64,000 bases of DNA. Origin: Cenococcum geophilum 1.58 (taxonomy: Eukaryota > Ascomycota > Dothideomycetes > Gloniales > Gloniaceae). Positions 1 through 11,400 of this stretch are shown piece after piece; positions within the stretch are counted from its first letter, which is position 1, and every line of letters starts with the position of its first letter. A program made the position numbers and the translations under genes. The DNA lies in NCBI GenBank assembly GCA_001692895.1, contig KV748178.1, positions 3,954,536 through 4,018,535 of the forward strand. The letters are read 5' to 3'. The notes under the pieces were generated by a model that ran no database searches, was not told the origin of the DNA, and saw only the letters and a program-made list of their open reading frames with translations.

Positions 1-2495
1 TAGAGCTCATTGTTCGGGCCGATAGAAAAGCCAGCTGAGCCTGCTCTTTATCTTTTTGAGCCGAGGTAGGCTGTCGACCTCGTACTTCTTGTCTCTTCCG
101 AGCAATTTCTTTCTCAGTCAGGGTCATCTTCTTCCCTTGACCAGGCTGTTCTGGAACCTTTGGATGTTTCCGTTCCGTATATCGATATACGACCTGGTCT
201 CTATCTCGTGCAGAGGTGTCATCAAGAGTCTCATAGTAATATTGGTCCAAAGTCCTAGACACATGAAGACCTGAACAACCACCATATTCTTTCATTAGGC
301 TATTCATCTTGGGGAACTGCTGCTTTTTACCAGGTAAATCACTGCTCCCCAGGTACCCCTTGGTTAAGTCGCTACGGTCCAAGTATTCCTGAGTTTCAAC
401 ATCGATATAGGGTATCTATAGAGAATCATTGTTAGCTTTACTAGGCCTGAATCTGGCAGCAGAGAGAAGAGGTAATAGCGAATTCCGAGAAACACATTCA
501 AAGCTTGCCATTTTGACGGCGATCATGTTTCGGGAACAGGCTGTCCGCAGATTTGATATCAAGCAAACAAGCAAGTCAGCTGCTGAGACCATTCACGCCT
601 TCGCAGACCAACAATTGGCCCGGGCGGATTCGCTTGCTAGCTAATATCCACTCTGGAGCCTCTGCCTCTCCGCAATGATGGGTGGAGAATAGCTTGGTGA
701 CGCTACACGTTTGGGGGCGACCATGTGAAATCACATACCACCAGCGAGAACCGTGACTGTCCGTCTGTCACGGTTGACACAGATAATCTTCTAGAACCTC
801 TTTTTGACTGCTTAGCAGAGACATCTTTCAAGACGTCGGTCAAGTTTTTAAAGACATCAGTCAGGTTCTTAGAATATCTTTCGCTTATACGGTCACCTGA
901 ACCATCCTCATCCTCTTTGATCTGACCTGTGAATTTCATAGATGCTATACTGCAACGCTTTTCTTCACCACTTTTCTCAAACCAGCCTAGATTATCGTTT
1001 GTGAGCGATGCATCGATACTGTCTTCAGCAGTTGTTGATCCAGCAGCAGTAGAGACGCTACGCGCTGCCTTTAGGCTCGAGGGAAGGGCTTGCGCCTGGT
1101 GAATGGTATTAGTTGATTTAGCTTTGCATAAGTAAAGTATAGGTCAAGTCGGCCTGACCTACATGGAATGTTGGTCTTCTGAAGTAAGAATGAGTACTTG
1201 ATCCTTTATGCTCGTAAAAGCACTTGTCAATGAAGTCAAGAATGTCTTTGCAGCTGTTTTCACTGTGTCCCTGGATGAATGATAACCTCTTTATTAGATC
1301 CTGTGAAGAGTGTTAACACTCTTACTGGCTTTGAGAAACTAATATTCTGTTCTACTTACTTTCGCCCAGGTAGCCTAAGTGCAATATTTAGCCAGAACAA
1401 CTTTCCCGAATGTTTAATTCATCTTACATTATTGGCAGGAAGATGAATCCATTTCCATGTCGCGCTTTCAACCTGTTCCTTCATTTTCTCCCTCAATGTT
1501 TCAAGCTCAATACATGAGTCATCGTACAGGTCTTTAATTGCCTCTACAGATATTTTCTTCAGCAATTCGTCATCGTATAAGACGTCATGCACTGATGCAT
1601 TGCGGGATTTTGAAGCACCGTCGTGATAGTACTTAATATGAGCTAGAAATTTATGGCATACTTCGCGTCTTGTCTCAGAGGATTCAGCTGGCGGCTTCTG
1701 ACGAATATAATTTTCTGGTCCCTGTTTTAGGGCCCGGACTGGGGGATTATCGAGAATCTCGTTCAAGTTCTCATCTCCAGATGTGAGCATATCAGCCGTC
1801 CCACGAGCCGTCTCACCGTCGTTGTTCGTAATCAATGCGTCCGCGCCATTTTGAAGTAGCAAAGTCATTAGACCCTTCTGTCCATGCTCGACCACATTGT
1901 GAAGTGGTGTCAAGCCCTCTGTATTCTGTATATTCGGACTAGCACCATTTTCTAAGAGTAGCGCTGCGACTTCAGTAGTCTGCTCTGTGTTTTGCATCAG
2001 TTGCGTAGCGAGGAATAATGCTGTCTTATGGGAGTCTGTAGTTTGGATGTCAAGATTTGCTCCCCTTGCAATCAAAAGTCTGACAATGTCTTCTCTGTGT
2101 CTGAAAGCTGCCACATGAAGGGGTGTCCAGTTCGTGTCGTCTCCAACATCGATTGCCGCCCCATAATCTAGGAGCTTTTCCGTAATGACCAAATTGCCCT
2201 TTGCTGCTGCTATGTGGAGTGCGGTTCGTTTACACTGCCCATTCTTGAGTTCTAGTTTCAATTTTTTTGATTCCTTGGCGTGATTTTTGAGCAGGAAACT
2301 CGCTGTGTTGTCTCTCCCGTTGCAAATTGCTCCGTACAATGCCGAGACTTCGCCACTGTCCTCGTTGTTCAATTTACCCGACGCAGTATCAAGTACCACA
2401 TTAACATTGGCACCTTCGCGGATGGCTTTCCGAAGCTCTTCAAGCTGGCCCTCGAGTGCGGCTTGATGCAACTGTTTATCTTTCTCTGCTACCAT
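1..2495 (-). CDS. Ankyrin-repeat / CorA-like (Mg2+ transporter-type) protein, 5' part; runs off the left edge
   Basis: Exons read on the minus strand: 2495-1428, 1374-1360, 1300-1163, 1095-739 and 415-1 (continuing). All junctions are phase 0 with GT..AG introns of 53, 59, 67 and 323 nt. The first ATG is at 2495. About 664 residues are present. Residues 1-240 carry about six ankyrin repeats (for example TALHIAAAKGN and TPLHVAAFRHRE). Exon 1 ends in WIHLPANN, the entry to the fungal CorA-like domain, and continues ATWAK-DLIKRL across the micro-exon. Exon 4 is a charged Ser/Thr-rich linker. The last exon has IPYIDVETQEYLDRSDL and RTLDQYYY..ARDRDQVVYRY, hallmarks of this fungal family. The C-terminal membrane segments would lie beyond position 1. 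CorA domains move divalent cations, but many fungal ankyrin/CorA proteins lack the GMN motif and their role is unknown; that part is not visible here. The 323-nt intron is long and could hide a small exon. Confidence 0.8.
1360..1374 (-). other. 15-nt micro-exon of the ankyrin/CorA gene
   Basis: The acceptor ACTTAG (1380-1375) precedes GCTACCTGGGCGAAA, encoding ATWAK, which is followed by the donor GTAAGT (1359-1354). Flanking introns are 1427-1375 and 1359-1301. Skipping it keeps frame but removes the Trp of the usual LPANN.xW motif, so inclusion is likely. Confidence 0.7.
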
Positions 2496-2498
2496 CAA

Positions 2499-3600
2499 TC
2501 AAATCATTGTAACCCGCCAAATTTCAAGCCTAGCGACGAACCTGATATTTTGAATGAAGCACTCATCATCGAAAAGGACGATTGAGTTTAGTGTAGAACT
2601 TTGGGCATTGCACGGTTCTGCATAGGTCTCTCGTTGCGTTTATGAGCCTTATTTTTGACTGAGGTAGTTGTAGGTACTATAATAGAGAAATTGGGAAAGC
2701 GCGTGGGAAAGCCATGCGTAGATCACGATGTTCCTGACTGGACTTATTCTATTCAAATGCGAGTTCGCAAGGCTGAGAAATTCCCAGAGCCCCACTAGCT
2801 TCACTGTACCGTGTGACGGGTGTCACATCTGCAAGCTCGCGAACGGAGGCGTGTGACTGGATGGGCGGGATTTGCGGTGGACCCGGGAGAGCCGGTGAGA
2901 ACTGCTTTGAGAATAGGCCGGTCGCGGTCAGGATGTGGTCGCTTCTGCAAGCAGCAACGGTGCTGTCTAGTTTCTGAAGTGAGGTTCCGCCGTATTACGC
3001 TTCACATCTCTCCTATGTCTAATTCCGTTGACTTGCTTTTGTGTCGGTCACGGCTCCTCAACGCAATTGTGTAGTGACTTTCAGCAGGCATTTTGAGGCG
3101 TTTCGTGGCGTCCTCGCTCTCGGCTGAATTACAAGGGTGGCAGGTTCGCCCAATTTTTCTCTCCGCTTCTTCGGTATCAAGCTTCCCCCCAGCCTTTCTT
3201 AGCTACATTACTCACGTGGGGCCCTATTAAACAGAAAATCTGCAAGACATTAAACTTATTTAGCCTTCAGGCAGGATGATTATTCCAGATTTCCATCTCA
3301 TTTTATGAACTTTCATTCATGGACTTTTAAATATTGAATGGAGCCTAATAACGTAGGTGGTGGGGTTATGAAAGTGCCCCTGGTTTTGAACATCAGAACT
3401 TGAAAAACGCGTCGGAGCACAGACGAAGCAAGTGCATAGAAAAAATTTGTTTGCAAAACCTGCAAACCTTCGTAACCCGGGACACCTTCATGACCCCATC
3501 ACCTACGTTACTTGTCAGCTACTTCGAAAATTATTCGCTAATTACTCACTTCAGATTCTTGTTCATATCGCACCGCCTGTAGGCTCGAGGAATTCAAACG
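2499..3600. other. Intergenic, no gene supported
   Basis: This is balanced-composition DNA upstream of the ankyrin/CorA start. Only short, non-conserved-looking ORFs occur (for example 2820-3074). It presumably includes the promoter and 5' leader of the minus-strand gene. No repeat or RNA gene was recognised. Confidence 0.5.
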
Positions 3601-3888
3601 CTAAGCAATTCGCGGTCGTTCAAGCTTCCTAAGCTGAGAGCGAAGCTCAAAGATTTGACTTACTACATGGCTTCCTCCGTTTTGCGGGCTGATCTTGTTG
3701 GCTGACTGTTTTGCAAGATCCTCAGCCGCTCCTTGGCAGCGTCTTTCATTCGTTAGTTCTGGTTTTGTCGAGAAAATGTCGAAAGCCACTTTAGATGGGG
3801 CATAATAAACTGTCTCGAAAACTACGGGGAGGCACGGTCCAGGCTTATACCCCTCTGAAATATCAATTATCCTTTTTAAATGGGCCAT
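3601..3888 (-). CDS. Hypothetical protein, 95 aa
   Basis: An uninterrupted ATG-to-stop frame whose composition looks coding: charged and aliphatic residues are mixed, and it ends in a basic, leucine-rich helix (QIFELRSQLRKLERPR) that could be amphipathic. It has no signal peptide or membrane segment. I do not recognise a family. The start at 3888 lies only about 70 bp from the divergently oriented glycoprotein exon at 3960, so the two would share a very short promoter. It could equally be the remaining exon of an older, larger gene. No intron is needed to read it. Confidence 0.4.
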   Translation of the reverse strand: MAHLKRIIDISEGYKPGPCLPVVFETVYYAPSKVAFDIFSTKPELTNERRCQGAAEDLAKQSANKISPQNGGSHVVSQIFELRSQLRKLERPRIA

Positions 3889-3959
3889 CCACTATTTCTC
3901 TCGTACTTTCTCGCGACCTGCCCTGTCTCTTCTTGATCTTGATATAACGTACTTCTGGT

Positions 3960-4689
3960 GTGCTCTTCGCATGCTTCGTCGCTATTGCACATGGCTTGAC
4001 CTTTCGAGAACCGGCTTCAACCAGGCGTATGACCGTTTCCACTGCGCTTTCTGGTCATGCAGTGGCCGATGGAGCTCCTCACCCAACACCTATGTCAACA
4101 CCTGAGATGGCTGAATTAAGGCAACGGCAGAATAACCAAATATTATTTGCAACCATAGGTACATGTGGATACCTTAGCGGCTCACCCGGTAGGATCAACA
4201 ATCTTTTATTTACATAGTCTGTCTCGGCATACGCTGCATATTCCATGTGGATACCTTAGCGGCTCACCCGGTAGGATCAACAATCTTTTATTTACATAGT
4301 CTGTCTCGGCATACGCTGCATATTCAAAAACTGCTCTCCGAAGCCCGAGGGATGAAGTTTTATTCCTCTCCATCTAAGACTTGCGTTCAGTCCAACGTGA
4401 AGGAGATGCCTAATCACCCAATGCCATCTTGACCAAGGTACCAAAACTACCAGGTATACGCTTACCACAATTTACCAGACTTCTACTTCATCTGCCAAGG
4501 CGGCGCGTACGGCCTTCATGGCGCTTGTGCTATTACTGTGCCCGCATCTGGACCACGCCGCATGGGCTGCTGCGATGACAGCCATTCTTCTTGCGATTTT
4601 TTCACCACCTGCATCGATGCGTCTCAATACAGTTCTCAGTCTATCTGCAAGACAAGTAACTGCGAATCTGACACTGCGGTAGAACTCTG
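3960..4689 (+). CDS. Mucin-like single-pass membrane glycoprotein, exons 1-2 (5' half of the transposon-split gene)
   Basis: Exon 1 is 3960-4188 and exon 2 is 4479-4689, joined in phase 1 over a 290-nt intron (GTAGGA..TTACCAG). The encoded order is a hydrophobic signal-like N-terminus (residues 1-14), a Ser/Thr/Pro-rich stretch, TCGYLSGSP (about 68-76), then DFYFICQGG and a cysteine cluster with MGCC at 105-108 and TTCID further on. CGY..G..xxxxC..MGCC is the ectodomain pattern of many fungal secreted or membrane proteins with Ser/Thr stalks. Exon 2 ends in GAACTCTG followed by the donor GTACGT. The rest of the protein is at 36884-37412. Oddity: no in-frame ATG starts the signal peptide; 3960 is GTG, and an in-frame stop lies just upstream, so the start codon may be mutated or on an unseen exon. 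The first in-frame ATG comes after the signal sequence. Function is unknown; a surface or sensor role is inference. Confidence 0.7.
4162..4325 (+). repeat. Perfect 82-bp tandem duplication over a splice donor
   Basis: 4162-4243 and 4244-4325 are identical, head to tail. The unit starts inside the TCGYLSGSP codons, contains the donor GTAGGA (4189 in copy 1), and ends in the intron. The second copy of the exon end therefore sits inside the intron with a decoy donor, and lengthens the intron from about 208 to 290 nt. Confidence 0.95.
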
Positions 4690-4712
4690 GTACGTACAGT
4701 GCTATCAACGTA

Positions 4713-4720
4713 AAAATCTC
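4713..4720 (+). repeat. 8-bp target-site duplication, left copy (hAT-1)
   Basis: AAAATCTC lies directly before the terminal CAGGCTTGCC. The identical octamer follows the right terminus at 36780-36787. An 8-bp duplication is the hAT hallmark. Confidence 0.95.
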
Positions 4721-5159
4721 CAGGCTTGCCAATCATTCAACGAGGCTTCAATATTGAATTGAATTGAATGCTAAGACTCAATCAATTCAATCAACTGAGA
4801 GCTCGCGGGCTTGGCAACGCATTCAATCTAGAGGCCCTAATTGAATTAAGTTGATTAAAAAATATTGAAGCTTTTAATATTATATAGAAATATTCTAAAG
4901 TTTATATGCAGTAATACCCTAAACCTTATTTTTGTTAGTGTTTCTCACTAAAAAAAGGTTTACCCGAGTATTATCCGTTATTTATACCATCATATTGGCG
5001 CTAAAGTCTTCGCAGGAAGCAGAGTTTTGCTACCAGATTTGCCCTATAGCTTCTAACGCGTTAGATAATTGCTAAATAGATGCCTTAACCCTTTCTACTA
5101 CTCGTTCTAATCCTACCGCACCTATAAACCTCCAACGCGCCTTAAACTATAGCTTAGAC

Positions 5160-6830
5160 GGTAATACCAACGCGTTTACCACCGATTTTTAGCCAGATAA
5201 TTACGCAGATGTTAACTGGAAGCGCCTTCTTGGCTACTACCTTCCTTATTTAGCGTTGGGTGGATATCGCGGAGCTATATAGAAGTATAGATATAATATT
5301 AAGCATGGTAAAATAGGTAAGCGGTATTAGCTCTATAGAATCTGCTATAAGAAGAAGGCTTATATACGACATATATATCTAGATTTAGGTACCGCTAATT
5401 ACTTAAAGTATATGCAGGAAGAATATAGTATTGGTAATAATTCTACTAGTTAAGTAAAGCAAGGACGATTAGTCTTTAAATAGCTATATCTTTAAGCCGA
5501 TAAGCTAGAAGATTAAGCCCGAATAAATACTATTATTTAAAGCCTTAATCCAGATCGGTTTACTTAGCTTTTAATATAATAGGTCGTCTGCGATAATATT
5601 CCGTTTTATAAGCTTAAAAGTAGTATATTTCGCGATCTTATAGGGTATGCTAATTAAGCTATATTAACCGCAGGCCTCTTACCTACTTATTTAATAATAA
5701 GAGAGTTAATAATTACTAAGTTTAATCGACATAAGGAAGTCGTTACTGCTTTACTACGTAGAGCGCTAGGTAAGATTTATCTATCGTTTAATCTTTAGAC
5801 GTCTCGCAACTATTTATTATTACTTAGTAGGCTTAGCTCTAAGGCCTCTATTATATTAATTGCTAATTACTATATAGGAATTATTATTTACTTTATAGAC
5901 GTAAAGAACTAGCACCGTTCCTTCCTTCTAGCCCTCCCCTATTAAGAAGAGCAATATCTAGGCGTTAATATAGTAGCTAATATTAAGAAAATACTCGCTA
6001 AGTTCGGAATAAGTAAGCAGTAGGTAGGCTACTATATAGCAGATAATACGGATAATAATAACACCTATATTAACGACCTCTCTATAAAGTTTGGATTTAA
6101 TCTGCTATATCGTCGCCTTTATTATATAGGCTATGTTATTAATCTAGTTGCTTATACGCTGCTTTTCGGCGTAGATTTAAGCGCTTTAGATAAGGAAAAA
6201 GAGAATCCAGATAAGGTCCTTCGCTAAATACTAGCTTAGCGGAAGATCGGGCCTATAGGCAAACTTTGTAATATTATTTTTTAGATATTTAATTCTGAGC
6301 AGCGTATTAAAAAGCTCTTTAAGCTTTAAGATCTAGAGCTTTAAGATAACGTGTCGCGAGCCAATACTAAGCTTCTTCTAATTAAGCTAGTAGAGATGCG
6401 CTGGAACTCTATAGAGTTAGTAATTAAACGCGCGATAAAGCTTAGAAACCCTATTAATCGCCTTATTAGCGATAAAGTCCTTAAATGGACAATATACTAA
6501 GCTAAAGTTACTAAGAACGGTATAAAGGATCCGCTCTTAAGAGTTTGTAAAGAGCCTAATATTGTAAAGAACTATCTAACGAATAACGATTAGGCTATAT
6601 TAACTAAATATCTAGCTATTTTAAAGCCTCTCTAGATTGCTATAAAGCGACTAAAAAGACGCTTAAAGGAAGGTGCGTATAAAATAATATTAATTTCTAT
6701 TGTAAACTAATTAATATAGGCAAATTCGGATCGCTATAGGAGGTCCTTCTTATATTTAAGTATCTACTTAATTAATTTAAGCGCTTTAAAGTGTAGTATA
6801 AATACTACTAGGAGCCTTACTTCCGTTATA
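5160..6830 (+). pseudogene. hAT-1 transposase, N-terminal and central part, RIPed
   Basis: One plus-strand reading, broken by many TAG/TAA codons of the CAG/TGG-to-stop type, gives a zinc-finger-like segment followed by YIRHIYLDLGTANYLKYMQEE near 5365-5420. It then gives a stretch with the hAT spacing DNTDNNNTY..LYYIGYVINLVA (about 6045-6155), which matches the conserved cysteine/histidine-rich INL.A region of fungal hAT transposases. The frame is interrupted at 6843 by the LINE. The remaining C-terminus is at 35857-36488. The enzyme would have cut and pasted the element. It is certainly inactive as written. Confidence 0.75.
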
Positions 6831-6843
6831 ATATTAACGTGGC

Positions 6844-7020
6844 GAAAAGGAGCTCTTGCTGCACCTGGCTTAAAAAGACTAAAACCAACCAAAAGAACCC
6901 TAAAAAACACCTAGAGAATCCCCCTAAGATATATGCATCGCAGGGGAGGTACACGTCAAACGACGGTGGTTTACACTCGCGCGCGTCCACCAGAACCACG
7001 CCTAGCAATAGCCCTCCATA
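6844..7020 (+). other. LINE-1 5' leader, not RIPed
   Basis: This is the 5' end of LINE-1, between the target duplication and the RIPed body. It keeps many CpA/TpG and CpG sites (GCGCGCGTCCACCAG at about 6978) and balanced composition. The second LINE in the window (58861 onward) does not include this stretch. It probably holds the internal promoter. Short ORFs here on both strands are not convincing. Confidence 0.5.
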
Positions 7021-7372
7021 ATAAGAATAGGCGAATACTACACTATAAAGCGGAAAGACCTCTATTAAGAAGGCATCTAATAAAATATAAAGCCTATTAG
7101 ACGCGTTTAGTATCTATAGTTATAGGGGAGTAACTATTAGCTATAATAAACTAATATAGCTAGGAAAATGGCTCCGCCAGTCTAGTAAACCTTAGGCGCT
7201 CCTTTAGTAAACCCTTAATTAAATCCTTTAATGGCTAAGTAAAATTAAAAATAAATAAAAACCCTTTTTACTGGCAAACTATACCTAGGCCGCTGTAGCT
7301 GCGTGTTTATAGTATAGGGAACCTACCCCCCTAAAGATAATATCTAGGTATATAATTATAATATAACTAAAT

Positions 7373-7541
7373 CATCAGGAAAATTTTTTTTGCCTACGTT
7401 GTTGCAAGCGAAAATCGGGGTCTGCAAAACCTGCGTAAGTCGCAATTTTGGCAATTTTGGGGCAATTTTGTAGCAATTTGCTACAAACATATAACCCTAA
7501 TTTTTGGCCGCAACAACGTGGCTAAAAAAAATTTCCTAATG
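7373..7541. repeat. 169-bp inverted-repeat unit at the left end of the giant element
   Basis: It starts CATCAGGAAAATTTTTTTTG and ends in the near complement (TTTCCTAATG at 7541). The two about-32-bp arms share the GTTGTTGC motif. It looks like a MITE or a back-to-back terminal structure, not a plain end. The middle repeats GGCAATTTT and ends in a GTAGCAATTTGCTAC palindrome. Confidence 0.7.
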
Positions 7542-7559
7542 CATAGAAAGTGTAACCGT

Positions 7560-8480
7560 AGGGGCAGGCTGGTAGACCTCTTTTATTAAATATAAAATTG
7601 CTGTATATTAATAGGCATACTCCTAGTTCTTTAAGCGGCAAGTTAGTAGACTTCTATTATTAAGTATAAAATTGCTGTATATTACCTAGCATATTGCCTA
7701 GTTCCTTAAGCGGCAAGTTAGTATACTCTAGTTATTAGGCATAAAACTGCCGTATATTGCCTGGCATATCGCCTAATTCCTTAAGCCGTAAGCTAGTAGA
7801 CTTCTATTACTAAATACGAAACTGCTATATATTACCTAGTATATTGCCCGGTTCTTTAAGCGGCAAGCTAGTAGACTTCTACTACTAAGTATGAAGTTGC
7901 TGTATATTGCTAGGTATATTGCCCAATTCTTTAAATTATAAGTTAGCAGGCGTCGCCTATTAGTAGAGTATTCTGATATATTAGCTTGTATATTACCTGG
8001 TTCCTATATTATAAGCTAGCAGACTTATTATATTAATAGAGCACTATAATATATCGCCTGGCGTATTACTTGGGTCCTTAAATAGTAAGCTAGCAGTTAT
8101 TACTTATTACTAGAGCACTGCGATATATCCAGTCGCTTATTGCCCAGTTCCTTAAATAGCAAGATAGTAAACTTCTCTTATTAATACAAGAATTGCGGCA
8201 TATTGCCGATATATTGCCCTATTCTATAAAAAATAACCTAATATACCTTCTATTAACCGTAAGAATGCGGTATATTGCTAAGAAATATTACTTACTCTAT
8301 TAAAAAAACCCCTAATATATGCCTTCTATTAGCTATAAGACTGCGGCATATTGCCCACTATATTACCCAATTCTTAAAACAATAGCCTGGTATACTTCTT
8401 CCACTAGATAAGACTTTGCGGTAAATTACCTAGTATATTACTTAATTCTGCGCTAAAATATTAAAAATACCTTGCTAGAA
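7560..8480. repeat. Tandem array A, degenerate units of about 75 bp
   Basis: Repeated blocks with TTGC(T/C)GTATATTGCC and CCTTAAGCGGCAAG recur every 75-76 bp (7634, 7710, 7785, 7860). They diverge toward the right, where TATATTAGCTTGTATATTACC variants appear. A related array B is at 15965-16970. Each array lies directly downstream of an SNF2-like gene read from the minus strand. Confidence 0.85.
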
Positions 8481-8489
8481 CACTTCCAC

Positions 8490-11400
8490 TAGCTGCTCCT
8501 TTAAACTCCCTAGCTTATTTATATTTACGTCTAGTATCTTATCTATGGCGGTCTTTTTAAACTTATGCTTATTTAGAATTCTAACCTTAATATAGGAAGC
8601 CGTGTTATATAAAATATATACTATTATAAGAGGGTTTTCTTAGCTAATTTGGTAGATATGGTATATAAACTATTTCTATTTGCTAAAGGACGGATTAAGC
8701 TCTATAAGTATAATAAAGTGTGCCTTATTAAGGGTAATACCCTCTATAATAGCCTTTAGAGATAATAAAAGAATCTATAGTCCGCTTAGCTGCTTTTATA
8801 AGTTATAGATAATATAGTTCTTTTACTTTAGTAATGTTCCTCTAGGGAGATATATAATAGCGTTTTTGCTATATTTAGCAACTAAGGCCTAAAATAAGTG
8901 TTAACTTAGAGTTCTGGTTAAGTAAGCTGCTATTAAGAGGTAAAAAGATAGAGTGTTTTGTTACTTACTGCTATATATACCGCCCTAATAGTTAGGAAAT
9001 TAGTGCCAATAACAACCTTGCTATAATACCCCCCGACGTTTTTTAATTATATAACTTCTTTATAGATAGCTAAAAGCGCCTTAAACTTTATATTACCGTA
9101 AAAAATTTCCTCCTTATTTTTATCTAAGATGCTTCTAATAGGAGATTTAATTAATTTTACGTGAAATTTTGCTTATATATTAATTTTATTATTATCTAGT
9201 AGATCCTTATTATATTTATCCTTCCATAAAAGTAACCTAGGCGTTATTGCTGTAATACGGCACGTAAAGTAGGTGCTCGAGGAGGTACTGGCTATTCGTA
9301 CTGGTTGGTTCCCCTTAAAAGAACTATCTTCTTTCTATTTAACCATTTTCTGCTAAAATACCTCTTCTATTTTTAACGCCATTGCACTTTCTATACCCTA
9401 TAGTAATTTAATTTCTATAGTTCTATACTTATAGTTTAGGTGGTAAATTTAGAGCTCGCCTAAAATAACTTTTAATTTTCTTTCGTTAAAGCCAATGGTA
9501 TTTAAGGTATGGCGAATTTTAAAGTTTATAAGTATTTCTCCGCTAACCTAAACCAATTTTTTGTATGCCGTAGACTATAAGACCCCTTTAGGGTTGCTCT
9601 TTCCTTGTTTTAAAAAATAACTCTATAGCTTTACTATTTTTTTAACTTTAATAGACGTGTATTTTTTAAGAATGCTATTGTCTTAGGCGCTTGCCCAATC
9701 TAGATCTAAAAGGCCACTTATAATAAACCAACATATATTTACAACACTATTCTCTATTAGAGTCCCCAATATAGCCCAGATAAAGAATTTAAGGCGTTTT
9801 AGTATAGTACTTTTATAGAAATAAAGAAATTGGTTAACTATAGTCTCTTTATTCTTCTTGTTATAAAACTTATCCTATAAAACCCTACTAAAAAATATAG
9901 TCTTAACCGACTGCTGACCTTTATTCTCTCGCTTACCGTTAAATAAGAAGCGGTAGACTCTTCTAGTAATTATAAAGTTATTAATAACACGCTATTTTAG
10001 GCATTTAGATATTATAATTATAATAAATCTTATTGCTAAGGCAGCCGGGGTATTAACTAAAGGATTGCCCTTTCTAAGTGGTAGGATACTATTAGAGAAC
10101 TATAGGTAAGGGGTCTTTGCTTTATCTATAAGAGCCTAATAAGTATTTAAAGTATTATAGGCGGTCTAGTTTCCTAACGTTCCTATTTCTAGCCACTTAT
10201 CTAAAGTCGGCTACTCTATGCCTAGAGAAACATCCGCCGTTAAATGGTATATTATAACTCTTAGCAGTGCCTATACTTACGTTGTAAGTAGTAAGTCTTT
10301 AAATAATAAGATATAATTATCTCTCTAGGTAGTAATAATATATAGAACTGCGATAACTAGGCTAGTACTATACTGTTTATATATTATAGATATAGCGTTG
10401 TAATTTACGTATAAGTATAGTAGAGGTACTCTATACTAGCTAGGACACTTAACGCTATTAGCTTGGTGGCCCTTCGGTAGATATTAAGTAGCATTTTTAG
10501 CCGCTTAATTAGTAGCTACTTTGTTTAGGTTTATAGTATAGTAGTAGTTAAGGATAATAGTCAAGTATACGGTTACTGTTTTGCCGGTCTCTATACCGTC
10601 TATAAGAACCCTACTATTTAGCTCTATACGTTCCTAGTAGAATATCTTAGATATACTATATAGTTGGTATAGGAACGCTCTAAACTCTGGATTTAGACCC
10701 TATCTACGGGGAATAGGGACTATATTATTCCCTAGGAGGGCCCCTTTAGAAACCCCCTATAGCTTAGCTAAGCGTTTATATATCTACTACTCTATTCTCT
10801 TAACCTTACCGCCTGCTTTTGCTATAGCGGCTTTTTAAAATCTAAAAAAGCTAACGTTAGTTTAATTTAAGATGTACTTTATATGCTTATATGCCCATAC
10901 CTTTACTTAATATAATTAGCAGCCTCTACCTCCCTATTGGCTTCGTTTATTATATCTTTAAGGGCCTCTTCTTCTGGGTTGTCGTCTTCTATAGAAACCT
11001 ATATAGTGCTACTAGCTAGATTATCTGCGGTTATAACCTATAGTTAAGCTAATTTAGGATCCGAAGCGGTTACGCTTTAGAGAGTATTATAATTGTTTTT
11101 ATTCTCCTCTGTACTATTGGGACCCCCTATAGGCTAGATAGCTAGACTATCGCGGCCGTCCTTGGTAGCTTACTGTAATTTGCCTTTAGATGCTCTAGCA
11201 GGTTACTCCCTTTTATAACTATGTTTCTTCTAACCTAATAAACTTGGAATACTATTATACGCTAATAAGGTTAATAAAGCATTACTCTTACTTTTAATAT
11301 CTTTATTAATAAACTTATTATTTAAGTACTCTAAGTGCTTATAAGTCTGCTTAGACGTAGTCTTCCGCCGTTTCTTATATGTAGGCTTACCGCGTGAAGA

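Noticed and set aside
429..644. Plus-strand ORF of 71 codons
   Set aside because: It lies inside the 323-nt intron of the minus-strand ankyrin/CorA gene; no family recognised.
703..939. Minus-strand ORF of 78 codons as a separate gene
   Set aside because: It is part of exon 4 of the ankyrin/CorA gene; the apparent end is read-through into the GTATGT donor.
2820..3074. Plus-strand ORF of 84 codons rich in Arg
   Set aside because: No domain, no supporting splice or start context; probably chance in balanced DNA.
4472..4732. Minus-strand ORF of 86 codons
   Set aside because: It is the antisense shadow of exon 2 of the glycoprotein gene and runs into the hAT-1 terminus.
6826..7021. Overlapping ORFs on both strands at the hAT/LINE junction
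   Set aside because: They cross the target duplication or lie in the un-RIPed LINE leader; no protein family matches.
7560..8480. CRISPR-like array
   Set aside because: Units are diverged tandem repeats of about 75 bp without constant repeat/variable spacer structure, in a eukaryotic genome.
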